Shown here piece by piece: positions 1 through 7,900 of a DNA stretch of 14,325 bases. The notes beneath the pieces are model-generated. The model was given only the letters and a program-made list of their open reading frames with translations, was not told where the DNA came from and made no database searches. The DNA comes from Thermoplasmata archaeon (lineage in GTDB: Archaea; Thermoplasmatota; Thermoplasmata; Thermoplasmatales; Thermoplasmataceae): assembly GCA_021827885.1 (NCBI GenBank), contig JAKAUD010000222.1, positions 1-14,325 on the forward strand, in the 5' to 3' direction. A program made the position numbers and the translations under genes. Position 1 is the stretch's first letter, and every line of letters begins with the position of its first letter.

Positions 1-1100
1 TCCAAACTGTGTGTAGAAATAAACAGCTGAATTTTCAATTTTCGAGATAATGCAATAAGATACTTTGTCAGCTCCTGGATATAACCTGGATGCATGTGAA
101 CTTCTGGTTCTTCAATTAGGAAAACACAATCTTTCTGGTATCTCTGAATTGATGCGATAATTGAAAGAAGGCTTTTGAATCCATCACCCATGCTGTCAAT
201 TGGAACTTCTACCATCTCATCTCCTATTTTCAGTACTATGGATGAAAAACCGAATCGAATGAGATTGTGAATTAAACCCTCATCTATTATGATATCCTCT
301 ATAGTTTTGGCAAGAGTTTCCTTTGCTTCAGTGGATGTTTTGAGCTGTTCTAAGTTATCAAGGGGATCGCGAAGAAAGTGAACATCAATGTTTTTGATTT
401 GATCCTCATCCCTCATCCTCCCCCTTTCCGTATAACGGTTTCGACTTGCAAATCTATCTCTATCTACCATGACCGACTGAACAAGCCTTTTCAATTGAAA
501 ATCTTCACTATTGGACTCAAGTACCTTGGAGAATTGGAGTTGCAATTTCCACAGTTCTTTTAAGTAATTCCTTCCTTTCATCAGTGTCTTCAGGTCGTTC
601 ACATCAAAAAACAGTGAATCTTTCAAAAAAATCCGATCGTATTTACCGGCCATTAGATCCTGCTGGAGAATGGCTTCTACGGACTGCAAAGCAATATCAA
701 CTCTTTCAGATAAATCCGATGGTATTTTCTTTACATCTCTCTTTGCGCTTAGATGTCGGAACTCATCATCGCGATTTATGACCCAATCCTTTAATTCCCT
801 TAAGATTTCGCTCACTAACTCATCAGGCGAGGCATAATCTAAATTAACCTTTACATCTCTGTTCGGTCCTTCGTTTATTTTCAGCGTAATCTCTGCATGA
901 GTTTTTCCATAGTTAATGATAGATGAGGGCTGATTCAGATACTTATCTGTAAATCCTGGAATTAAGGCTATTGCAATAGCTTCAAGAAATGATGTTTTGC
1001 CAGTATTATTTCTACCTACTAGGATATTTATCATCCTTGGTTCAATGTTAACCGATTCAAGGATCTTTACATTTTGAATCTTAACGCTTTGAATTTTCAT
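1..1100 (-). CDS. AAA/OLD-like ATP-binding protein, 3' end outside the window
   Basis: An open frame of 366 codons runs from an ATG at 1100 to the left edge with no stop, so the C-terminus is missing. It has the layout of an SMC/RecF/OLD-type ABC ATPase. The N-terminal strand reads MKIQSVKIQN. A Walker A loop GRNNTGKTS lies at residues 29-37. A polar, partly helical insert fills the middle (about 90-270). A signature-like DSMGDGFKSLL is at 302-312, Walker B CVFLIEEPEVH at 325-335, and an H-loop STHS at 362-365. All ATPase motifs are intact. Family members act in DNA repair or as OLD-type nucleases and phage-defence effectors, usually with a TOPRIM or other domain after the ATPase. That part would lie off-window, so the role stays open. 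No defence partner is visible on the right side; the next gene is 177 bp away and metabolic. Certain as an ATPase, uncertain as to subfamily. Confidence 0.85.
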   Translation of the reverse strand, partial: MKIQSVKIQNVKILESVNIEPRMINILVGRNNTGKTSFLEAIAIALIPGFTDKYLNQPSSIINYGKTHAEITLKINEGPNRDVKVNLDYASPDELVSEILRELKDWVINRDDEFRHLSAKRDVKKIPSDLSERVDIALQSVEAILQQDLMAGKYDRIFLKDSLFFDVNDLKTLMKGRNYLKELWKLQLQFSKVLESNSEDFQLKRLVQSVMVDRDRFASRNRYTERGRMRDEDQIKNIDVHFLRDPLDNLEQLKTSTEAKETLAKTIEDIIIDEGLIHNLIRFGFSSIVLKIGDEMVEVPIDSMGDGFKSLLSIIASIQRYQKDCVFLIEEPEVHMHPGYIQELTKYLIALSRKLKIQLFISTHSL

Positions 1101-1277
1101 CTGTTAACAATAATGAAGACTATGCTCTGTTTTAACTTTTCTCATATTCGGCATTGCCACATCTTTCTTGATTATCACACAGGAAAAGGTTTTGATATGG
1201 CAAGATAATCTAACACTGGTGTCCATGAGGAATAAATGAAGATAGAACTCCTCGCTGAAACCTCGACAGTTTTCTCC

Positions 1278-2789
1278 TTAAATATCGGAAAATAACGGAT
1301 CGTATGTTCTTCGTCTTATTTCACTCAAGTTACTGTCAAGATATTTTTCCAGATACTTTCCTGGTCCATGATGGTGGCTCACTGCGCAACCCTTCTTCAC
1401 AAATTCATCAATGATGGCATCCCTAGTATTTTCAAGAAGCTGCATCTGGTTTTCTTTTCTCCAGATTACAAACGTGAAATATATGCATGCTCCGGTTGTA
1501 TAAATATGGGAAATATGTGACATTATTATTCCATGTGCTTGCTCCTGCTGCATTTCATCTGAGAATCTTTGCCTCACGGCTGTATGGACGCTGTAAAGAT
1601 TGCTCCACGTTGTGGACGTTTCAAGCGTGTCAGGAATCAACACATTCTTCCATAGAATATTTCCGAGAACCGGCCTCGTGTACCTTCCTTTGTGCCATTT
1701 TTTTGCAGGATATTTTCCTCCGTAGACTGCCCTTCTTGGAACTTCTGGCATCTCTGCGTTATTGTTGGAAACTATGAGGATGGAACCATGCCTCACCCCC
1801 CTGGCTCTGAGGTAGTTTTCGTATATTTTTTTCAACGGCGATCCAAATTCTCCATCGAGGGCCACCAACGTTTCAACTTCATCTGAAAGCCTCATTATGC
1901 TTGAATAAAACTTCATCTTTGACAGGCTTTTTATGCCTTCTTCATAGTTTCTAAAGAAATAAGTGCCGTAGAAAGTCCTTGCCGGTTTCCTGTACCGCTT
2001 GAATGCAATATCCGTTATGAACCCTGTTTTCCCCTCGGCTCCTATTGCGATTGCATTGAGATCCAGACCCTCGGAGTTCCTGGGAACAAATTCTTCCCTG
2101 AAATATCCATCTGAACCTATCATCCTGATGCCAATTATCAGGTTCTCTATTCCACCATACTGGTTGGATTCCTGTCCTATTGCTTTCGTTGCCACCCAAC
2201 CTCCAAGAGTGGAATGCTCAAATGATTCCGGAAAATTTCCAATTGTTAATCCGTTCTCATTCAGTATTGTTTCTGCCTCTTTCCCGGTATACCCTGAGCC
2301 GAGGATAACATAGTTTTCCCTAAAATCAACCCGCCTGAAATTTCTGGTGCTGACGGCTATCCTGATCTTGCCCCTTGATGGAGCAAGTGCCCCAGTGACG
2401 CATGTCGCACCACCCACCGGTACAAGTTGGTATTTCTTCGGATCAAGCCCCCTGATCAGGTTCTCGATTGTGGCATAATCAGGATAAACAACAGCCTCCA
2501 CCGGATCTGTTGGTCTGCCGAGCATGGCTGCAAGGATTTCTATGGATGATTTTCCATAGGAACATGATATTCTGTCTTCGTCATCAAAACTGATCTGGTT
2601 TTCAGGCAAAATACCACGCAAGAGTTTTATCAATTTATCATTTCGTGGAAGAGATTTTATCCTGTATGTACCGTCCCATTTTTGCCTTTCTTCTGAAATC
2701 ATCATCAGTTTCTCAATAGATTCTGCTTTAGCTACATATTCCTGTTCATCGTTTCCTGATCCATAAAGGGCAGATACAGAATTGGGCAT
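1278..2789 (-). CDS. FAD-binding oxidoreductase, alkyl-DHAP synthase (AGPS) family
   Basis: Predicted VAO/PCMH-fold flavoprotein of 503 aa. The FAD domain (about 95-275) has VPVGGATCVTG at 123-133 for the pyrophosphate loop, then STLGGWVATKAIGQ and YGGIENLI, which match alkyldihydroxyacetonephosphate synthases better than glycolate or lactate oxidases. The C-terminal cap contains IYTTGACIYF (about 429-438), equivalent to the catalytic-Tyr region of AGPS, and SHHHGPGK (471-478), its active-site His triad. AGPS swaps the acyl chain of acyl-DHAP for an alkyl chain without net redox; archaeal homologues are of uncertain substrate. The C-terminus is about 15 residues shorter after the His triad than I recall for animal AGPS. 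The frame extends up to 2855, but ATG 2789 is preferred: a TATA-like element sits 25 nt before it, and the longer form would run into the promoter of the divergent gene. ATG 2705 is a further alternative. Confidence 0.85.
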   Translation of the reverse strand: MPNSVSALYGSGNDEQEYVAKAESIEKLMMISEERQKWDGTYRIKSLPRNDKLIKLLRGILPENQISFDDEDRISCSYGKSSIEILAAMLGRPTDPVEAVVYPDYATIENLIRGLDPKKYQLVPVGGATCVTGALAPSRGKIRIAVSTRNFRRVDFRENYVILGSGYTGKEAETILNENGLTIGNFPESFEHSTLGGWVATKAIGQESNQYGGIENLIIGIRMIGSDGYFREEFVPRNSEGLDLNAIAIGAEGKTGFITDIAFKRYRKPARTFYGTYFFRNYEEGIKSLSKMKFYSSIMRLSDEVETLVALDGEFGSPLKKIYENYLRARGVRHGSILIVSNNNAEMPEVPRRAVYGGKYPAKKWHKGRYTRPVLGNILWKNVLIPDTLETSTTWSNLYSVHTAVRQRFSDEMQQEQAHGIIMSHISHIYTTGACIYFTFVIWRKENQMQLLENTRDAIIDEFVKKGCAVSHHHGPGKYLEKYLDSNLSEIRRRTYDPLFSDI

Positions 2790-2809
2790 AAGGCATGAAT
2801 GGAGAATGC

Positions 2810-2817
2810 AAATAATA
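2810..2817 (-). promoter_or_regulatory. TATA-like box A for the FAD enzyme gene
   Basis: On the minus strand the element reads TATTATTT and is centred about 25 nt upstream of the ATG at 2789. That is the spacing expected for an archaeal promoter giving a leaderless mRNA. It supports the 2789 start over the longer reading frame. It lies back to back with the divergent promoter at 2844. Confidence 0.4.
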
Positions 2818-2843
2818 GAATGATCATTTTGACTGTAGCAAAT

Positions 2844-2850
2844 CTTATAT
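2844..2850 (+). promoter_or_regulatory. TATA box for the phosphoesterase operon
   Basis: The element CTTATAT is centred 26 nt upstream of the ATG at 2873, so transcription would begin at or next to the start codon (leaderless). No Shine-Dalgarno sequence precedes the start, which fits. Confidence 0.5.
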
Positions 2851-2872
2851 CCCAATTACTTGATAAACGGAA

Positions 2873-4345
2873 ATGAAGAGAGAGATTGCAGTACTCATCA
2901 CAATCCTCATGCTTTTCACAATTTATGGTGCGAACAGTGCGTCTGGAGAGAGCGCAGTTTCGCAGGCAAGAACCCCAATCACACATATCGTGGAGATAAT
3001 GATGGAGAATCATGCCTTTGACAATATTTTTGGCAAGTATCCATGCGATTCTAGTGCGTCTTCAAACCAGACCCTGATAAATTCCCTTGAAAAACCGGTG
3101 AATCTCGTTACGCACCCGCCAAACCAATACACTTTGAACCAACTTAAAGCTGTGCCAAACGGTACATACAGCACACCTGATCCCATTGAAGGGTATTCCG
3201 CTTACCATCTTGACTGGAACAATGGAAAGATGAATGGCTTTTACAATAATTCTGGACCGCAATCAATGACATATTATACTGCATCCCAGGTTGCTCCGTT
3301 ATGGGATCTGGCGGAGGAATATTCCCTTGGAGACATGTATTTTGCAAGTATGCTTACAGAGACTTCCCCAAACCGATTATACAACATGGCAGGATTTTCA
3401 CCCGTGATCAATGATTATGGACCGCCACCATATGTGCCATTTTCTGAGACTATTTTTGGGGAGCTTCAGGCACATGGTTTAACATGGGGTTATTACACAA
3501 AAGCCGTTAATAGCGACATGAGCACTCTGGCCTATATTTCAGGCATTACCCAGAGTACTCCGGAATTGGGAACATGGAACTATTTCCTTTCTGAGCTCAA
3601 GAATAATTCAATACCCAGCGTTTCTTATGTGATGCCGATAGGAGGGAACGCGGTTGATTATTCTTCCGGACCCCCACATAGCATGTTGAAAGGCGAGATG
3701 TGGCTTATCTACATGATTGATGCAATAATGCAGAGCCCAGAATGGAACAGTACCGCAATATTCCTCACATTCGATGAAGGAGGTGGATTCTATGACCAAA
3801 TTGCGCCTCCTTCTGTTGGCGGGCATATGCTTGGCCAAAGAATCCCATTCATACTTATTTCACCATATTCCAAGGAGAATTATGTATCTTCAACCGTATT
3901 AAACCAGGCTTCAATACTGGATTTTATTGATTACAACTGGAATCTCCCTGCTCTCAACAGATTCGTTTCATTAAGCAATATTCCGATTGATATGTTCAAC
4001 TTTAACAATACATATGCTTCCGGACATATTGCGAGACCTCCACTTCCTCTTTTAAACAGCAGCGGGTTCCCTGTTCCACCCACACCCATCTTCACTCTCC
4101 ACAATAATCCGGCATCACTGTCTTCCCTCTTTCCTCTTGTGCCTCAGATAAATCTTTATAATCTTCCATACAAAAGAAGCGGAAACTCAACTTTCAACCT
4201 TTCCGGTTCCCAATTATATATCCAGTCAGACCAACCTTATACTCCATGGTACGTAACCGATCCGTTCCTTGTCTTCAGTACTGCTGTCTCGATAAGCATA
4301 GCGGCTCTCGCAAGCAATGGAATGAGAAAGAGGGCCATAAAATGA
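2873..4345 (+). CDS. Secreted, membrane-anchored phosphoesterase (phospholipase C/acid phosphatase family)
   Basis: A 490-aa member of the phosphoesterase family that includes bacterial phospholipase C and AcpA acid phosphatase, which hydrolyse phosphate mono- or diesters. A signal peptide covers about residues 1-25 (MKREIAVLITILMLF, then a small-residue region). Family motifs follow in order: metal-binding MMENHAFDNIFG at 43-54 (E45, N46); LTETSPNRLYNMAG at 161-174, containing the likely nucleophile T164 or S165; H269 in GPPHS; and the metal site FLTFDEGGGFYDQIAPP at 297-313 (D301, E302). GQRIPFILISPYSK follows. A hydrophobic segment at about 465-483 before the basic tail MRKRAIK should tether the enzyme outside the cell. 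Several N-x-S/T sequons fit glycosylation. The stop overlaps the next gene (ATGA), so the two are probably translated together. The substrate cannot be told from sequence; phosphate scavenging or lipid head-group removal are both possible. Confidence 0.9.
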   Translation: MKREIAVLITILMLFTIYGANSASGESAVSQARTPITHIVEIMMENHAFDNIFGKYPCDSSASSNQTLINSLEKPVNLVTHPPNQYTLNQLKAVPNGTYSTPDPIEGYSAYHLDWNNGKMNGFYNNSGPQSMTYYTASQVAPLWDLAEEYSLGDMYFASMLTETSPNRLYNMAGFSPVINDYGPPPYVPFSETIFGELQAHGLTWGYYTKAVNSDMSTLAYISGITQSTPELGTWNYFLSELKNNSIPSVSYVMPIGGNAVDYSSGPPHSMLKGEMWLIYMIDAIMQSPEWNSTAIFLTFDEGGGFYDQIAPPSVGGHMLGQRIPFILISPYSKENYVSSTVLNQASILDFIDYNWNLPALNRFVSLSNIPIDMFNFNNTYASGHIARPPLPLLNSSGFPVPPTPIFTLHNNPASLSSLFPLVPQINLYNLPYKRSGNSTFNLSGSQLYIQSDQPYTPWYVTDPFLVFSTAVSISIAALASNGMRKRAIK

Positions 4346-4911
4346 AAAATATCGGCAAATATCTTTTTCTCTTCGTGCTTTCCATGGTTAACACATCAAT
4401 AGCTGGATTGGTTCTATATATCAGCCCTGTGCTTTCCTATGTTGGATCTGTTGACCAGATACCGTTGATAATGGAAGGGTTGCTGAGTGGTGCATTAATT
4501 TCATCCTTCGCAGGTTTTTTCATCTGGCTCTTCGCCGGTTCGAAACAAAAAATTCTGCTATCACTTTCTCTTGCATATTCACTTATTTTATTCGCTGCCA
4601 CAATGTCAATTTATTTTATTGATGGCCCCCTTCCAAATTCTTCCGTATTCATAGGTTCCTTTGCGTCAGAATCATTCCTGACAATATTTTTGGGAGTGTT
4701 TTATACAACAGTCAATTCCACATCGCCTAAATGGCATATATCTACTGCTATCCTTATGTTTCTCTTCAATCTATTAGTTTTCATCATCATAGCCCTAGTA
4801 TATATGAGCCTTGGCCAGTCAGATTTTCCGTATATCCTTGAATGTTTAATTGTGTCATCAATTGTTGTTTCCATGCCATTTCTGGTTTCTGCTTCACGAG
4901 GTTCACAATAA
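4342..4911 (+). CDS. Six-helix integral membrane protein of unknown function
   Basis: A 189-aa protein. I chose ATG 4342, which overlaps the phosphoesterase stop codon as ATGA. The frame is open further upstream (from 4246), but that would overlap the preceding gene by 100 bp and add a non-hydrophobic N-terminus. About six hydrophobic segments can be seen at roughly residues 7-27, 44-65, 71-93, 102-124, 132-156 and 164-184. The connecting loops are short and no catalytic motif stands out. The 4-bp overlap indicates one transcript with the membrane-tethered phosphoesterase. A role with that enzyme (partner, export or permease for its product) is inferred from position only. It is convergent with the peptidase gene, with a 33-bp gap. 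I do not recognise the family. Confidence 0.75.
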   Translation: MKNIGKYLFLFVLSMVNTSIAGLVLYISPVLSYVGSVDQIPLIMEGLLSGALISSFAGFFIWLFAGSKQKILLSLSLAYSLILFAATMSIYFIDGPLPNSSVFIGSFASESFLTIFLGVFYTTVNSTSPKWHISTAILMFLFNLLVFIIIALVYMSLGQSDFPYILECLIVSSIVVSMPFLVSASRGSQ

Positions 4912-4944
4912 ATAGCAACAAAATATGAAATGGGAGATATTTTC
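4904..4944 (-). repeat. 3' flank shared with the YVTN gene (copy 1), possible terminator
   Basis: These 41 bp lie directly beyond the peptidase stop codon and match 9737-9777, beyond the YVTN gene stop, at 38 of 41 positions. In the sense of the peptidase gene the block contains a T-rich run (ATATTTTGTTGC) that could act as an intrinsic archaeal terminator. It overlaps the last codons of the convergent membrane-protein gene. Similarity outside the coding part shows the duplication covered more than the protein tail. Confidence 0.6.
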
Positions 4945-7900
4945 CTATCCTCTCCTCCTTTTTATTAATATTATTGATACGCTTGCTATGATGATTACAG
5001 CAATCACCACTCCAATTATGTTGTAAAGAGTGAACAATGAGGAGGCGTTAGTGCTTGAGAACGTTATAGATATTGATTTGAATGAACCTGCCACTGCAAA
5101 ACTTCCATTGGATGGAGATGCCTTATACTGCTTGTTGGTTGTAGATATGGTGTATGAATATGTTCCGTTAGGTTCTGAGAAAGATATTGACGTTCCTGTG
5201 CCCGAGAATGATTGTCCATTGGTCAGATTCACATACCATGTGGTACCGGAAGAAAGACCGATTTCGGTGAATGTTACCTTATACGTAACCTCTGAGAATG
5301 TTACCGTTTGAGACATTGTCCCTGCCTTGACCGTGAAACTACCTCCAGATGAAGACCATGATTTGTTAACCGTAGCAATGCTATATGAATATGTTCCATT
5401 AGGTTCGGAGAGAGTAATAGTTGTTCCTGTGCCTGAGAATGATTGACCGTCACTTAGGTTAACATACCAAACTGTTCCCGAAGGAAGGCCTGATTCCGTG
5501 AATGTTATCTTATACACCATTGAGAATGTTACCGTTTGAGATACGGGATTTCCATTGACTTTAAATGAATTTGTGTATGAAGGTTCGTAGATCTTGTTTG
5601 GAGTCTGTGTGGTGTAGGAATATGAACCATTGGAAAGATATATTGAATATGATGTTCCTGTGATTGCGCCCGATGAAGCTTGCCCTGTTATGTTTACATA
5701 CCATGTTGATCCTGTAGGTAATCCTGATTCTGTGAATGTTACCTTATACGTAACCTCTGAGAATGTTATTGGTTGGGATACTGGATTTCCATTGACTGTG
5801 AAGCTGCTCCCAGATGAAGACCATGATTTGTTAATTGTGGCAATGGTATAGGAATATGTTCCGTTAGGTTCGGAGAAAGAGATTGTATTTTTGGAACCTG
5901 AGAATGTTTGTCCATTGCTCAGGTTCACATACCACATGGTACCGGAAGAAAGACCGGTTTCGGTGAATGTTACCTTATACGTAACCTCTGAGAATGTTAT
6001 TGGTTGGGATGTGGGATTTCCGTTAACTGTGAAACTACCTCCAGATGAAGATAATGATTTGTTAATTGTGGCAATGGTATAAGAATATGTTCCATTAGGC
6101 TCGGAGAAGGTGATTGACGTTCCCGTACCAGAGAATGTTTGTCCATTGCTCAGATTCACATACCACATGGTACCGGAAGGAAGAGCGGTTTCGTTGAATA
6201 TTACCTTATACGTTACCTTTGAGAATGTTATTGTTTCAGGAAGTGCTTTTCCATTGACCGTGAATGAATTTATGTATGAAGGTTCGTAGATCTTGTTGGG
6301 AGTCTGTACGGTGTATGTGTATGAACCATTAGAGAGGTATATCGAGTATGATACTCCATAGATTGCTCCTGATGAAACTTGCCCTGCTATGTTTACATAC
6401 CATGTTGATCCTGTAGGTAATCCTGATTCCGTGAATGTTACCTTATACCCCTTTGAGAATGTTATTGGTTGAGATGTGGGATTTCCGTTAACTGTGAAGC
6501 TGCCTCCAGATGAAAATAATGATTTATTGACAGAAGCAATGGTATAGGAATATGTTCCGTTAGGTTCGGAGAAAGAGATTGTATTTTTGGAACCTGAGAA
6601 TGTTTGTCCATTGCTCAGGTTCACATACCACATGGTACCGGAAGGAAGACCGGTTTCGGTGAATGTTACCTGATACGCTGCCCCTGAGAATGTTACTGAT
6701 TGAGATATGGGATTTCCATTGACTGTGAAGCTGCCTCCAGATGAAAATAATGATTTATTGACAGAAGCAATGCTATAGGAGTATGTTCCGTTAGGTTCGG
6801 AGAAAGAGATTGATGTTCCTGTGCCTGAGAAGGATTGCCCATTGCTAAGGTTCACATACCATGCTGTTCCGGAAGTTAGACCTGATTCCGTGAAGGTAGT
6901 CTTATACGTTTGCGGATAATAACTCAACACACCCTGTGAGAAGTTCCCACTTTGAATGGAAAGATCCCATAGACCAGAATTTGTCTTAATCCACTGTAGA
7001 TTCTCTGACGTTTCGCCTGTCTCATCAACGCTATTGTTGTAAACGGCAGTGGCAGCAGGTATGTAGCTGTTTGTGCCGAGGGGTTGAATGTAGGCACTCA
7101 AGTTTCCTGCAGTTGGTGACAGAAATTCACCACGACCCAAGGATGGACCCCCAACCAAGCCAAACTGCGGATCAAGACCTCCCAAATAGGGATTATTTGG
7201 ATACGGTCCATTGTAATATTTCTTTCCTTGCCAGAAATAGGTATAATTATGGCTACTTATTATGAATGAAGCACCGGGCACTGGTATCTGAAGGATCTGG
7301 GAGTTTACTTCGAAATTCATGGTTTGGCCGTCAGACGAATTGATATTGCTCAACCATGTTTTTATATTGAATTGATGAGGAAGTGTGATGATCTTGCCGA
7401 GCGGATAATTATATTGGTATACAGTTTCGGAAGGATAAAGTCCATAGAATGGATAAACAACCCACCCGCTATAATTCATAGCCCAGCCTGTTTGTGATGA
7501 GCCGTTAATGTAAATCACATTCTGAATCCAGTATATTGGTGCCCCTAATGCATCAGCCACAAACATGTTCTGTTGAATTGATGCGTTATAATAGTTATTT
7601 ACTGTTGTGTAGCCTTTAGTAGTAGTGTTGTAGAAGTAAGAAGTAACTTTTAGTGCAGACAGGTTTAAAGTGTTTTCAACCCCTCGAAGAGCAAAATTCT
7701 TGCCAGAGTAATTTACAGATAACAGATACATGGTTAAATTGTAAGCATCTATAGAGCCCCAACCTGTGACAAGATCATAACCAAATGAGGCATTATAAAC
7801 ATGGTTTCTCCCGTATTTCACATCATTGAAAGCTGTGAGCGGAAGAGTGGAATTGTATCCACCTGTTTGGAAATACCCTGTTGTACTTGTGGAAGTAAAC

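Larger units (their letters stand above)
5056..6909 (-). repeat. Eight-unit beta-repeat stalk of the S53 peptidase
   Basis: Eight tandem units of about 77 codons each open with a variant of YKVTFTESGLPSGTTWYVN and close with FTVNGNPVSQPITFS. Two types alternate. Type A has NLSNGQTFSG, EPNGTYSY and NKS. Type B has NITGQASSGAITG and NKIYEPSY. The order from the N-terminus is A A B A A B A A', the last unit resembling the final unit of the YVTN protein. The units look like a Thermoplasmata PEGA/Ig-like surface repeat, here a probable spacer between the protease and the membrane. Type A units hold three sequons each. Confidence 0.85.

Noticed and set aside
378..781. Short plus-strand frames as small genes
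   Set aside because: They lie opposite the continuous ATPase frame, which carries all expected motifs.
1101..1277. Intergenic region as a small RNA or extra gene
   Set aside because: No stable hairpin, open frame or convincing promoter could be seen by eye.
1951..2313. Overlapping short frames on both strands within the FAD enzyme gene
   Set aside because: Shadows of the FAD-binding domain in other frames; no independent start signals or family likeness.
2732..3013. Minus-strand frame of 93 codons across the divergent promoter region
   Set aside because: It overlaps the start of the phosphoesterase and the FAD enzyme in another frame and would destroy both promoters; no recognisable protein.
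5030..6082. Plus-strand frames over the peptidase stalk
   Set aside because: They are repeated mirror translations of the stalk units, created by the in-frame repeat structure.
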